Origin: G963663315 sp963668255 | GTDB taxonomy: Bacteria; Pseudomonadota; Gammaproteobacteria; Arenicellales; Poriferihabitantaceae | Reading direction: 5' to 3' | NCBI GenBank assembly: GCA_965116595.1 | Contig: OZ220708.1 | Span: 434,001 to 498,000 of the forward strand | DNA: 64,000 bases | The notes under the pieces: generated by a model | Seen by the model: the letters and a program-made list of their open reading frames with translations, nothing else | Database searches by the model: none | What the model was told of the DNA's origin: nothing | Translations under genes and position numbers: made by a program | Shown here: positions 1 to 9,408 of the stretch, in pieces | Layout of the letters: each line of letters starts with the position of its first letter | Position numbering within the stretch: position 1 is the first letter of the stretch

Positions 1-866
1 GCTTCCGACCGACTTCCTGCATCCGGGTACCGTGGAAGGTGGTCCTGATCAAAATCCAGAAACAGGTTGCAGCGTTTTGCAATCTGAATGGAATTGGAAA
101 TAGCAGAGGGAATGTCGGGAAATAATGCGACCATCTCCTGCGTCGATTTCAAATACTGATGATCAGTAAAATCCCTGGGTCGGCGACTGTCATCCAATAC
201 CCTGCCATTGTTGATGCAGACTCTGATCTCATGCGCTTCAAACTCTTCGCGATTGATGAATACCACCCTGTTTGTCGCGACCAATCCAATGTTGCACTGA
301 GTCGATAACTCTACCACCCGTCTTATATAGTCCTGCTCGCCTGTATGTCCGATTCGACTGACCGAGAAATATACCCGGTCACCAAAAACACCGCTATATT
401 GATTTGCCCATTCGGGCAATTCTGATTCCCGTCCCTGCGAAATCAGATTTGCGGCAAATCCCTGATGTTCATCAATCAGACACAGCAACCCCTGGTTGTT
501 CCCGGCCAACTCCGGCCAACTGATTACAATCCTGTTGTTTACACTGCCACGCAGATAGGCATCGCTGAGTAATTTGCTCAAGTGCTGATAGCCCTTGTTG
601 TCGCCGCACAGCAAGGTAGCGCGATCAGCCGATTTCCCGGAGGCCGGATTTTCGATCCACACATCACACCCGACAATCGGTTTGACTCCTCTTGCCAGAC
701 ATGCACGATAAAATTTGACCATGCCGTACAGATTGCAAAGGTCGGTAAGTGCAACAGCGGGTTGCTGAAATTCAGCGCAACTGTCAGCAAGCGGCTTTAG
801 TCTGACAATGCCATCAGCCAGAGAGAACTCCGAATGCAGGTGCAGGTGAACGAAAGCGTCAACCAT
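1..866 (-). CDS. dnaE: DNA polymerase III alpha subunit, N-terminal part (runs off window start)
   Basis: Catalytic subunit of the replicative polymerase. Only the first ~288 codons are present; the frame stays open to base 1. The start ATG (864-866) lies inside the 3' end of rnhB, overlapping it by 8 bases. The N-terminus FVHLHLHSEFSLADG is the first PHP-domain motif, followed by TDLCNLYGMVKFYRA and VKPIVGCD, which match the DnaE PHP region in order. The HLHLH motif keeps a histidine that E. coli DnaE has replaced (HLRVH), although the later TDLCNLYG motif lacks the second-motif histidine, so PHP metal binding is uncertain. Its place after rnhB is the standard gammaproteobacterial order. The frame was read directly from the minus strand. 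Confidence 0.95.
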   Translation of the reverse strand, partial: MVDAFVHLHLHSEFSLADGIVRLKPLADSCAEFQQPAVALTDLCNLYGMVKFYRACLARGVKPIVGCDVWIENPASGKSADRATLLCGDNKGYQHLSKLLSDAYLRGSVNNRIVISWPELAGNNQGLLCLIDEHQGFAANLISQGRESELPEWANQYSGVFGDRVYFSVSRIGHTGEQDYIRRVVELSTQCNIGLVATNRVVFINREEFEAHEIRVCINNGRVLDDSRRPRDFTDHQYLKSTQEMVALFPDIPSAISNSIQIAKRCNLFLDFDQDHLPRYPDAGSRSE

Positions 867-1437
867 CGTTGAGCGTTTCCCTGACGTGAGCAAATGTTCT
901 TCTGTGCTGACTGGTCGCCCCATGAATCCGAAGTGCCTCTATGTGCATTTTTGTCGGATAACCTTTGTGTTTTTCAAATCCATACTGGGGATAAACCAGT
1001 GACAACTCGACCATTTTGCGGTCACGCGCTTCTTTTGCCAGTATTGAAGCTGCCGAAATGGATGGATATATCGCGTCACCTCCGACCACGGCGCTGCAAT
1101 GGCAGTCAAGGACGGGGATTCTGTTGCCGTCTATCAGTGCGCTGTGTGGTTGAATATGCAGATTTTCCACTGCGCGTTTCATCGCCAGCAGGGTTGCCTG
1201 TAATATGTTGATCTGGTCTATCTCTTGCACGCTGGCCTGAGCCACAGACCATGACAATGCGGTTTCCCTGATTTGCCGCTCAAGTTCCGCCCTTCTCCGC
1301 GGGCTGAGTTTTTTCGAGTCGTCGAGTCCAGCGACAGGCCTGTTGTCATCGAGTATCACAGCAGCGGCAAATACAGCCCCTGCCAGCGGGCCTCGTCCCG
1401 CTTCGTCTACCCCGGCAATGTACCTGTTCGAATTCAA
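859..1437 (-). CDS. rnhB: ribonuclease HII
   Basis: Cleaves the RNA strand of RNA-DNA hybrids and removes misincorporated ribonucleotides, acting in the cytoplasm. The 192-residue product has the RNase HII signature YIAGVDEAGRGPLAG at residues 7-21, carrying the first catalytic Asp-Glu pair, then DDSKKL, SASILAKEARD and HKGYPTK. The length is normal for the family (about 200). It starts 9 bases after the lpxB stop and its 3' end overlaps the dnaE start by 8 bases, so it is probably translated as part of the long lpx transcript. Confidence 0.97.
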   Translation of the reverse strand: MNSNRYIAGVDEAGRGPLAGAVFAAAVILDDNRPVAGLDDSKKLSPRRRAELERQIRETALSWSVAQASVQEIDQINILQATLLAMKRAVENLHIQPHSALIDGNRIPVLDCHCSAVVGGDAIYPSISAASILAKEARDRKMVELSLVYPQYGFEKHKGYPTKMHIEALRIHGATSQHRRTFAHVRETLNDG

Positions 1438-1446
1438 CGACTCAAG

Positions 1447-2595
1447 TCAATGGTTCAGCAGTTTGACTACGGCCCTGCTGGCCCGCAGATTGGCATTGAG
1501 CTTCAACTGCCGGTGCATTGCCAGGAACAATTGATCAAGCTTTTCAACCTCCCCGCCATCGTCCAGATACCGCCTTAACGCTTTGGCAATACTGGCTGGC
1601 CTGGCCTTGCTCTGAATAAACTCCGGTACTACTGGCTCTCCGAGCAACTGATTGGGCATTGAATAGTGAGTCACGGACTTCAGTCTCTGAACAAGCCACC
1701 AGGTCAGTGCGCCAACCTTGTAGACAACCACATGGGGGCGTCGTAACAGCGCTGCTTCCAGCGCTGCCGTTCCCGACGCAAGCACAACCGCATCCGCAGC
1801 CTCCATGGCAAGCCGGGATTGCTCCTGCAGCAGGGTAATCGGTAAATCCCTGGTCGAACCCGCCACCTCACTGAATACTTGAGCGACCGTTTTGTTGGCA
1901 AATGGCAACACAAATTGCACAGCGGAGTCGGATTGATTGATGATCCTGGCAACTTGCAGAAAAATCGGCGCCAGTCTTGAAATTTCAGAATGACGACTTC
2001 CGGGTAACAAGGCGACCAGTTTCCCGTGATCAGGGATCCCAAGCCGAAGTTTCTTTCTGGCTGCAGCCCTGTCCGGCGATTGGATTTCATCTGCTATCGG
2101 ATGCCCGACACAGGTAACCGGAATTTGATTCTTCCTGTAAAACTCGGCCTCAAAAGGAAACAACGTCAGCATATGATCTACAGCCCTTCGAATCTTGTGA
2201 ATTCGATACCCGCGCCACGCCCATACGGTAGGACTGACGTAGTGGACTGTAGTGATGTTTTTCTTCCTGAGCCGGGATTCAAGCGCCAGATTGAAATCGG
2301 GCACGTCGATACCAATGAATAAATCGGGAGGATTCATCACCATCATCCTGTACAGATTCGATCTGATCCTTACGATATCCATGAACTTGCCAACCAATCC
2401 GTCCAACCCCATCACACCGATACGGTCCATGTCATAAATCGTATCGCATCCCGCAGATGCCATTTTTGGTCCACCAACACCGAAGAACTCAACATTGGTG
2501 ATACTGGATTTCAGACTGTCGATCAATCCGGCGCCGAGCGCATCACCAGAAGGTTCACCCGCAACCATCCCAATCCGTATTTGACGACTGACCAC
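1447..2595 (-). CDS. lpxB: lipid-A-disaccharide synthase
   Basis: Joins UDP-2,3-diacylglucosamine and lipid X (2,3-diacylglucosamine 1-phosphate) to give the lipid A disaccharide, at the inner face of the cytoplasmic membrane. The protein is 382 residues, the same size as the E. coli enzyme. Seen motifs are AGEPSGD near residue 12, GVGGPKM, the VSPTVWAWR stretch and LLPGSRHSEI of the glycosyltransferase 19 family. It begins directly after the lpxA stop with no intergenic base, indicating translational coupling. Confidence 0.97.
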   Translation of the reverse strand: MVSRQIRIGMVAGEPSGDALGAGLIDSLKSSITNVEFFGVGGPKMASAGCDTIYDMDRIGVMGLDGLVGKFMDIVRIRSNLYRMMVMNPPDLFIGIDVPDFNLALESRLRKKNITTVHYVSPTVWAWRGYRIHKIRRAVDHMLTLFPFEAEFYRKNQIPVTCVGHPIADEIQSPDRAAARKKLRLGIPDHGKLVALLPGSRHSEISRLAPIFLQVARIINQSDSAVQFVLPFANKTVAQVFSEVAGSTRDLPITLLQEQSRLAMEAADAVVLASGTAALEAALLRRPHVVVYKVGALTWWLVQRLKSVTHYSMPNQLLGEPVVPEFIQSKARPASIAKALRRYLDDGGEVEKLDQLFLAMHRQLKLNANLRASRAVVKLLNH

Positions 2596-3372
2596 CTATC
2601 GGATAATGCCGCGCTCGGATTGACAAATAAATTTCTTGAATGATGCCACATCCGGGTCATCGAAATTTAATGTACAGAGTTCATCAATAGCCGACTGAAG
2701 ATTGAGGTTACTGCGATAAACCACACGATAAGCAGTAGTCAGCAAACTGATTGACTCTTCAGTGAAATTCCGTCGACGAAGTCCTTTTTTATTGATCCCG
2801 AATGGCGTCGCAGGATTACCCGCTGCAACAATGTAAGGCGGTACATCCTGAAGACAGACACATCCAATTCCTGTAATACAATGCTGACCTATCCTGCAAA
2901 ATTGATGCACCAGGCTAAAGCCGCCGAGAATGGCATGATCACCAATGTAGACATGGCCCGCCAGGCTGGCGCCGTTAGCAAATATAATATAATTCCCCAG
3001 AACGCAATCATGGGCGATATGTGCATAGGCCATAATGAAATTGTCGTCGCCTATTCTGGTCACCCCCAGACCGCCTGCAGTACCACGATTGATTGTGCAA
3101 TATTCTCTTATGGTATTGCGGTCACCGATCTCCAATCGGGTGGGCTCGCCGCGGTAACCCTGATGCTGAGGGTCTTCTCCAATCGAGGAAAATTGAAATA
3201 TCCTGTTATCTCTGCCGATGGTGGTGTAATTACGGATTACCGCATGGGGGCCAACCCATGTACCATCACCGATAGTCACATTTTCTTCGATAATTGAATA
3301 TGGACCAACAGTCACATCCCTGCCTAATTTCGCGGATTCAGCGACTATCGCTGTCGGGTGGATATCGGACAT
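2596..3372 (-). CDS. lpxA: UDP-N-acetylglucosamine O-acyltransferase
   Basis: First enzyme of lipid A synthesis: transfers a 3-hydroxyacyl chain from acyl carrier protein to UDP-GlcNAc. The 258-residue product begins with left-handed beta-helix hexapeptide repeats and contains AYAHIAHDCVLGN around residue 122, which holds the catalytic histidine, followed by GHVYIGDHAILGG and the typical C-terminal helical region. Length is close to the family norm (~260). It sits between fabZ and lpxB as in most gammaproteobacteria, 6 bases after fabZ. Confidence 0.97.
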   Translation of the reverse strand: MSDIHPTAIVAESAKLGRDVTVGPYSIIEENVTIGDGTWVGPHAVIRNYTTIGRDNRIFQFSSIGEDPQHQGYRGEPTRLEIGDRNTIREYCTINRGTAGGLGVTRIGDDNFIMAYAHIAHDCVLGNYIIFANGASLAGHVYIGDHAILGGFSLVHQFCRIGQHCITGIGCVCLQDVPPYIVAAGNPATPFGINKKGLRRRNFTEESISLLTTAYRVVYRSNLNLQSAIDELCTLNFDDPDVASFKKFICQSERGIIR

Positions 3373-3378
3373 TAAATT

Positions 3379-3831
3379 CTATAGTACCCGATAGGTAAAC
3401 ATGACATCAGCCGACGCTGCCAACTTGCCTTCAACGGAAGCTTCCGTTGAATATTTCCAGATTCTTCTTCTGTAGTTGGTCTGCCTGACTTCGAGTATCA
3501 GTTGATCTCCCGGTTCGACTGGCCGTTTAAACCTGGCGTTGTCTATTCCTGCAAAGAGCAGAATAATCTGCTCTTCGGTCTCAGCCTCATCACTATGACT
3601 GGCCAGAAGCGCAGATGCCTGAGCCAGCGCTTCCAGGATCAGAACTCCGGGAAAAACCGGCCTTTCGGGAAAATGTCCCTGAAAGAATGGTTCATTGATG
3701 GTGATATTTTTGATCGCGGTCAACTTCTCCCCAAGAGTGTAATCCAATACCCGGTCAACCATCAAAAACGGATACCTGTGGGGAAGAATTTTTTTGATCC
3801 TGTGTATGTCTATCTGCTTTTTTTCTGTCAT
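3379..3831 (-). CDS. fabZ: 3-hydroxyacyl-[ACP] dehydratase FabZ
   Basis: Dehydrates 3-hydroxyacyl-ACP in fatty acid elongation and competes with LpxA for the same acyl-ACP pool. The motif LPHRYPFLMVDRV and the hot-dog active site GHFPERPVFPGVLILEAL (His and Glu) are present. I place the start at the internal ATG at 3831, giving 150 residues, the usual FabZ size. The frame is open to an ATG at 3885, which would add 18 residues not typical of the family. Neither start has a clear Shine-Dalgarno sequence, so the longer form cannot be excluded. It lies between lpxD and lpxA. Confidence 0.93.
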   Translation of the reverse strand: MTEKKQIDIHRIKKILPHRYPFLMVDRVLDYTLGEKLTAIKNITINEPFFQGHFPERPVFPGVLILEALAQASALLASHSDEAETEEQIILLFAGIDNARFKRPVEPGDQLILEVRQTNYRRRIWKYSTEASVEGKLAASADVMFTYRVL

Positions 3832-3891
3832 TACAACTGGCTGCTTGATTCTGATTGTATTCCTGGAACCCTGATCCTGATCCATGCTTGA

Positions 3892-4911
3892 CTATTGATC
3901 ATGGTCCGGTTTTTCCAACCTGTTTATTCTACGCATTAGTTTATCAAGTTGACGGATGATTGCCAGATTCTTTCTCCATTGTTTTACTGGCTGTACGGTG
4001 ATCATCGAAGCGTATTCCCCGATTTCTCCGATATTGTTTGAAACCATGCTATTCGCCAAAATGGTCACATCATCGACAATCTCCAGATGACCCAGGATGG
4101 CTACCCGGCCTCCAATTTTACATCGCTTGCCGATACGAGTACTTCCGGCAACCGCAGAACAACCTGCCATGATGGTGTTTTCCCCGACACGCACATTGTG
4201 GGCAATCTGTATCTGGTTATCCAGCTTTACTCCATTTTCAATGATGGTGTTTTCCAGGGCGCCCCGATCTATGGTCGTATTGGCGCCAATATCGACATCA
4301 TCACCAATGCTGACGGCTCCGAGCTGTTCAATTTTTTCCCATCGGTCCACTGATGACGCATATCCAAATCCGCTGGCGCCAATCACTACTCCTGAAGAGA
4401 TGTGACATCTTTTTCCAATCCGGCAACCGGCCTGGATCACAACCTGATCCTCGATCACTGAATCCTGTTCTACGACAACCCCCGGTCCAATGTTGACGCA
4501 ATTGCCGATCAGAACACCTTTTGCCAGTTGCACCTGATCATCGATCGTACTGAACTTCCCGATTACTACGCCTTCATCAAGCGAAGCCGTGTCGGCAACC
4601 CGTGCAGACGGATCAACATCCTGCCTGTCGGGATTCCGGGCCGGCCTGAATAACCTCGAAATCCGGGCATAGGCCAGGTAAGGGTCAGTCACCACCACCC
4701 TGTTACCTGAAAACAGATCCGCATGTTGCGGGGAAATCAACACGGCTCCCGCTGTGCAGGACGACAAATGGTGTTTCAATTTCGGGTCCGAAAAAAAGGT
4801 GATTGATCGGTCCGTTGCCTTTTCCAGGCTTTTTATCGAATCAACCCTGTGTTTTGAATCTCCGAGCACGACTCCATTCACCACCTCAGCAATCCTGCTC
4901 AATTCAACCAC
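3892..4911 (-). CDS. lpxD: UDP-3-O-(3-hydroxyacyl)glucosamine N-acyltransferase
   Basis: Third step of lipid A synthesis: N-acylation of UDP-3-O-acylglucosamine from acyl-ACP. The 339-residue protein has an N-terminal uridine-binding domain (to about residue 100), a long run of hexapeptide repeats (for example GIVIG-, VVIG- and TILG-like units) with the conserved IAHNVRVGENTIMAGCSAVAGS region containing the catalytic histidine, and a C-terminal helix. Length matches E. coli LpxD (341). It is downstream of skp, separated by 83 bases. Confidence 0.97.
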   Translation of the reverse strand: MVELSRIAEVVNGVVLGDSKHRVDSIKSLEKATDRSITFFSDPKLKHHLSSCTAGAVLISPQHADLFSGNRVVVTDPYLAYARISRLFRPARNPDRQDVDPSARVADTASLDEGVVIGKFSTIDDQVQLAKGVLIGNCVNIGPGVVVEQDSVIEDQVVIQAGCRIGKRCHISSGVVIGASGFGYASSVDRWEKIEQLGAVSIGDDVDIGANTTIDRGALENTIIENGVKLDNQIQIAHNVRVGENTIMAGCSAVAGSTRIGKRCKIGGRVAILGHLEIVDDVTILANSMVSNNIGEIGEYASMITVQPVKQWRKNLAIIRQLDKLMRRINRLEKPDHDQ

Positions 4912-4994
4912 AATCCCTAATCCTTAAGACATGTGTAACCGGCTTTGCTGGTGATCAGATTCACTTGATATTGCCACTGTATGACGTGAGCGCC

Positions 4995-5504
4995 TTACTG
5001 CGAGTAAATTTCACTGAGTTGTTCAAGAATTTTATCAGTAAGATCGATCTCCCGACTTGCGTAGACTGCCTGCTGAAGAACCAGATCAATCTTTTCGCGT
5101 TGGGCTATTTCAATTATCACCTCTGAAATCAGTTTTTCCAGCCGTGCCAGACCCTTGTTCCGACTGCGGGTATAGTCTTCGTTATAGTTTTGCTGCTCTC
5201 TTTGCAATGTTCTTTGCAGTTCGCGCAACTCTTCGGTTTGTTCGTTTATTTCCTCACTGGAAAGCAAAACCGCATTTTTCTGAAATTCTGCCTCCCTGGT
5301 ATTGAATAACTCAATTTTCGCTTTCAAATCCCGACTTCGCTCACTGAATTCCTGTTCCAGCATCCTGGCTTCATATTTACCCTGAGGAGCCTCGTCAATC
5401 AATACTCGTGCATCGACATAGGCGATTTTAGCCGCAGATGCCTTGACTGGCATAAATGCAACCCCGATCAGGCATAACATACCCAACAAAAACCTGCTGT
5501 TCAT
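4995..5504 (-). CDS. skp: OmpH/Skp-family periplasmic chaperone
   Basis: Periplasmic chaperone that holds unfolded outer-membrane proteins on the way to the BAM complex. The start is set at the ATG at 5504: it gives a 169-residue precursor with a hydrophobic signal peptide ending near KASA, then KIAYVDARVLIDEAPQGK, the typical OmpH N-terminus, and a long charged coiled-coil region rich in Glu, Arg and Gln. The frame is open further upstream to 5618, but that extension overlaps the bamA 3' end and precedes the signal peptide, so it is rejected. Located between bamA and lpxD as usual. Confidence 0.93.
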   Translation of the reverse strand: MNSRFLLGMLCLIGVAFMPVKASAAKIAYVDARVLIDEAPQGKYEARMLEQEFSERSRDLKAKIELFNTREAEFQKNAVLLSSEEINEQTEELRELQRTLQREQQNYNEDYTRSRNKGLARLEKLISEVIIEIAQREKIDLVLQQAVYASREIDLTDKILEQLSEIYSQ

Positions 5505-5556
5505 TTTAATAATCATCTGAATACATTTAAGAAAATCCAACGCAGGAATTCCAACC

Positions 5557-7857
5557 CTACCTGAATACAGTACCAATGGAAATCTGCAACTCTTCCTTTT
5601 CATCACCCGCTTCTTCATTTAATGGCACTCCGTAGCTGATGGAGAATGGCCCTACCGCCGAAAACCAGTTGAAGAACAATCCTGCAGAATATCGAAGCCC
5701 CCCCAGATCAACAGATTCGGTATCACTGAATACCATCCCGCCATCGACAAACAAACCGACTCGCTTGTCTTTGCCATCAGAGCCAAAAGCCGGGAATAAT
5801 GCTTCAAGGTTCAACAATACTCGCGTATCGCCACCTACCGGCTCCGGAGTCGGACCACTGTCCCGGGGACCAAGGGAACGTCTTTGAAAACCACGTACGG
5901 ATGTGGCTCCCCCTGCATAGTAATGTTTGAAAAACGGAAGCCCCGTTTCTTTCGTATCACCATAGCCATCGCCATAGCCAATCCCGGCAAATCCTTTCAT
6001 AGTCAATGCGGGGGAAACAGGAATATACCAGGACCCTTTCAGATTGAGTTTATAATACTCGAAATCGCTTCCCGGAAACGTTGACTCCAGGGAAATTGAA
6101 CTGACTATACCACGGGTTGGAAAGAAAAACTGATCCCGGGTGTCCTTGGACAAACCAATCGTGAACAAGCCATTGTCCGATTCAGGATTCTGATCGATCA
6201 CAGCCTTGAACTCAGGGGGTGTTTCCGTGGTTGTTTCGAGTTTGATGCGTTCAAATGAAAACCCGTAGTTGATGGAATTGGTCTCTGCGATAGGAACACG
6301 ATAGCTCACCCCCAGCGAACTGTTGCCCAGAATATATTCCGCAGTATCCACTTCCCGGGAATCGATTTCCCTGACGGACAGATCGATAGTCCTGCTTACT
6401 CCGTCAATGGTATGATAGGGATTGGTATAGGAAACACTCGCAACCTTCGCGGTGTCGGAATTATTGAATTTGACAGCCAGATCCTTACCGGTTCCCAGCA
6501 GATTTTTCTGTACGAATTCAACACCAAGCAAGACACCTTCCTCTTCAGAATAACCGGCAGATAATAATATCGATCCAGTATCCCTTTCTGTTACGATCAC
6601 TTGCATGTCAACCTGATCAGTGGTTCCAGCCACTTCCGGGATTTCGATCTGAACGCTTTCGAAAATTCCCATCCGTTGTAATCTGTCCTTTGAGCGCCGC
6701 ACCGCCGATACTGAATACAGAGAACCTTCGTATTGTCTCAACTCCCGTCGAATAACTTCATCCCGGGTATACTGGTTGCCGGAAATTATTATTCTGCGAA
6801 CATAGACCCGCTGATTCTTGATTATCGAGAATATGGTGTTAACCGTTTTCGTGGATTCATCCCTGTCGAATATCGGGTTCACCTCAACGAATGCGAGACC
6901 GTCATCGGCAAAACGGTCCTGCATTGCGGCACGGATCCGGTTTACGGCGCCCCGGGAAAACCGGTCTCCGGGTTCAATGTCTATCAACTTCTCCAGGCCT
7001 TCGAATTCGCTGGCCTCCACCCCTTCAATTGTGGTTTCACCAAAGGTATACAAATCGCCTTCTCTGAGCGTGATCCCGATAAAGATATTCTGCTTGTTGG
7101 GTGAGATATCCACGTTCGAGGATATGATCTCGAACTCATGATATCCCCGGTTCTGGTAATAACTTCTGATCCTCTCCAGATCGGCCTCGAGACCCTGTTT
7201 CGAATACTGGTCCTGGCGTGAAAACAGCCGGTAACCGCGCTTTTCCTTGAGTTTCATTTCCTTCTTGATATCCTTGACCGATTCCTTTTCAGCACCAATA
7301 ATATTAATTTTCTTGATGCGGGCAACACGCCCTTCGCTGATCGCAATTTTTATCGCTACCCGATTCTGGTCCAGTTCCTCACTGACCACATCGATCGTAG
7401 TCGAATAACGACCCATCGACAGGTAGGTATTCTTGATTTCCTGCTCAACGTTTGCCAGGACCGCATTATTGAAAATTCTGCCTTCGACAATTCCCAACTG
7501 CTCCAGCCCCTCCATGATCGCCTCGGTTTTCAGCTTGCTGTTTCCGGTTATCGTTACGCTGACAATTGAAGGTCTTTCAACAACCTTGACAACCAGGGTA
7601 GTCCCTTCACGCTCAAATTCTATCTCGTTGAAAAATCCGGTTCCGAACAGCTCCTTGATGCTTAATCTTACCTCTTCGTCATCGACTTCATCGCCGACTT
7701 TCAGAGGTAGATAGTTGAACACCGTACCCTCTTGCAGCCTTTCCAGTCCCTCAACCCGGATATCAGTGATCGTGAACGGATCTATCGCAAATGCCGTGCG
7801 AAGAGGTAATAAGATAATAACCGCGAGGTATAGAACCAGTAATGAGAACTTTTTCAT
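5557..7857 (-). CDS. bamA: outer membrane protein assembly factor BamA
   Basis: Central Omp85 component of the BAM complex, inserting beta-barrel proteins into the outer membrane. The 766-residue precursor starts with a signal peptide (MKKF... to TAFA), then five POTRA domains (roughly residues 25-420, starting FTITDIRVEGLERL), then a 16-strand barrel. The VRGF motif of loop 6 (GGATSVRGFQRR) is near residue 655. It is shorter than E. coli BamA (810), mainly in barrel loops. The C-terminus is IGTVFR, so the last residue is Arg after the usual aromatic, a small departure from the family norm. Spacing to rseP is 123 bases. Confidence 0.97.
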   Translation of the reverse strand: MKKFSLLVLYLAVIILLPLRTAFAIDPFTITDIRVEGLERLQEGTVFNYLPLKVGDEVDDEEVRLSIKELFGTGFFNEIEFEREGTTLVVKVVERPSIVSVTITGNSKLKTEAIMEGLEQLGIVEGRIFNNAVLANVEQEIKNTYLSMGRYSTTIDVVSEELDQNRVAIKIAISEGRVARIKKINIIGAEKESVKDIKKEMKLKEKRGYRLFSRQDQYSKQGLEADLERIRSYYQNRGYHEFEIISSNVDISPNKQNIFIGITLREGDLYTFGETTIEGVEASEFEGLEKLIDIEPGDRFSRGAVNRIRAAMQDRFADDGLAFVEVNPIFDRDESTKTVNTIFSIIKNQRVYVRRIIISGNQYTRDEVIRRELRQYEGSLYSVSAVRRSKDRLQRMGIFESVQIEIPEVAGTTDQVDMQVIVTERDTGSILLSAGYSEEEGVLLGVEFVQKNLLGTGKDLAVKFNNSDTAKVASVSYTNPYHTIDGVSRTIDLSVREIDSREVDTAEYILGNSSLGVSYRVPIAETNSINYGFSFERIKLETTTETPPEFKAVIDQNPESDNGLFTIGLSKDTRDQFFFPTRGIVSSISLESTFPGSDFEYYKLNLKGSWYIPVSPALTMKGFAGIGYGDGYGDTKETGLPFFKHYYAGGATSVRGFQRRSLGPRDSGPTPEPVGGDTRVLLNLEALFPAFGSDGKDKRVGLFVDGGMVFSDTESVDLGGLRYSAGLFFNWFSAVGPFSISYGVPLNEEAGDEKEELQISIGTVFR

Positions 7858-7980
7858 TTCGAATAACTTTCTTTAACGCTTCAATTTTTTTTAATTGTCC
7901 CACTTAAGCCATTATGATACATCAGACCAGGGCAAAGTCACATCGTATTTTGACGCCGCCTCGCCGTTATCCCCATCGGG

Positions 7981-9321
7981 TTATAGCAAACGTACAATAT
8001 CATTATAGAATGCGAAAGCCATAAGCATCACGATCATCGCCAATCCGACTACCTGTCCCCGAACCATTGCTTTTTCCGAAGGCGCCCTGCCAACAATCGC
8101 CTCAAACAAAAAGTTCATCAAATGACCACCGTCCAGAACAGGAATCGGCAACAGGTTAATCAATCCAAGGCTGATGCTGATGATGGCTAAAAACTTCAGA
8201 AAATCATCATAACCTGAATCTATAGTCCGGCCTGCCAGTCTGGCGATGGTAATCGGACCGGACAAATTGTCCGAAGACATCTGCATAGTGAGCATCCGTC
8301 CCAGGGAGCGCAGGGTAATGATGGTCATTCGCCAGTTATAGTCCACCGCTGGCCAGATGGCGTCCAATGGCCCGAATCGCAAGGTCGTGTTTTCCAGCGC
8401 CGGCTGATATAGCCCGATGCGACCATAACTCCTGCCTTCAATTGAGACTGGTTCAGGGGTCATTGTCAATTCCAGCGTTTCTCCTCCGCGCAGAACGGAT
8501 AACGACACCGGCTGTCCGGGTTTCCCGGAAATTTGTGTTGCCATCTCGAGCCAGTTCCCGACCCGGACCCCATCAATGGCAATTACCTGATCACCTCGAA
8601 CCAGTCCCGATTGCTCGGCGGGGGAATTCGCCACAATCTCATTGACGACTGCCGGCGGGGCTGGAGGCCAGATACCGATTTGCGAAGTAATCGGCCGACT
8701 GGCGATATTACCCTGGTCAAGAGCGCTGAAATCAATATCCATTTCACGCTCCCCAAACGTCGTATTCGATACCCGCAGGGTAATGGGATTTCCCTTCATC
8801 GCCTGATCAAGCAGATAGAATTGATGTTGTCCCCAGGTTTTTACCTCTTTCCCGTCTATTTCAGTCAGGACATCGCCGGGCTCGAATCCGGCGGATTCCG
8901 CCAATGACCCCTCAGTCACCGTTCCGACCAGCGGGTCGATATCATCCGTACCGGCAACAAAAACCAACCATATTGCCAGAATCGCAAAAAGGAAATTGAA
9001 TGCCGGACCTGCTGCTACCACTGCGCTGCGAACAGCGAGGGATTTTCTGTTGAAAGTCTGATCCACTTCATCCGCCCGAACATCACCTTCCCTTTCATCC
9101 AGCATTTTAACGAAACCGCCCAGGGGAATCAGGCCAATGGTGTATTCCGTAGGACCATTATTCCAACGCCACCTGAAAATGGGTTTACCGAATCCGATCG
9201 AGAATTTAAGTACCTTGATACCGAGTTTTCGCGCAACCCAAAAATGTCCGTACTCATGGACTGCAACCAGAATCGCAATTGCAACCACAAAACCGAACAG
9301 ACTGTAACCGAATCCACCCAT
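7981..9321 (-). CDS. rseP: site-2 zinc metalloprotease RseP
   Basis: Inner-membrane intramembrane protease. In the family it cleaves the anti-sigma factor RseA after DegS and also signal-peptide remnants. The 446-residue protein has the zinc motif HEYGH at residues 22-26 in the first membrane segment, two PDZ-like domains in the periplasmic region (around GTVTEGSLAESAG and VNEIVANSPAEQSG), and the second metal site PVLDGGHL near residue 395. Length matches E. coli RseP (450). It lies between dxr and bamA in the conserved cluster. Confidence 0.96.
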   Translation of the reverse strand: MGGFGYSLFGFVVAIAILVAVHEYGHFWVARKLGIKVLKFSIGFGKPIFRWRWNNGPTEYTIGLIPLGGFVKMLDEREGDVRADEVDQTFNRKSLAVRSAVVAAGPAFNFLFAILAIWLVFVAGTDDIDPLVGTVTEGSLAESAGFEPGDVLTEIDGKEVKTWGQHQFYLLDQAMKGNPITLRVSNTTFGEREMDIDFSALDQGNIASRPITSQIGIWPPAPPAVVNEIVANSPAEQSGLVRGDQVIAIDGVRVGNWLEMATQISGKPGQPVSLSVLRGGETLELTMTPEPVSIEGRSYGRIGLYQPALENTTLRFGPLDAIWPAVDYNWRMTIITLRSLGRMLTMQMSSDNLSGPITIARLAGRTIDSGYDDFLKFLAIISISLGLINLLPIPVLDGGHLMNFLFEAIVGRAPSEKAMVRGQVVGLAMIVMLMAFAFYNDIVRLL

Positions 9322-9408
9322 AGTTATGTAACTACCCCTTTATGACCCGTCCAGGGCCTTCGACTTCGAAAGCGTGCATATTAACACGCAGCGCCCAATA
9401 TCTGCCCT

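Noticed and set aside
7885..7900. CAATT-T6-AATTG palindrome upstream of bamA as a terminator
   Set aside because: The stem is only 5 A/T pairs and lies inside the continuous rseP-bamA unit; more likely an AT-rich promoter-proximal tract.
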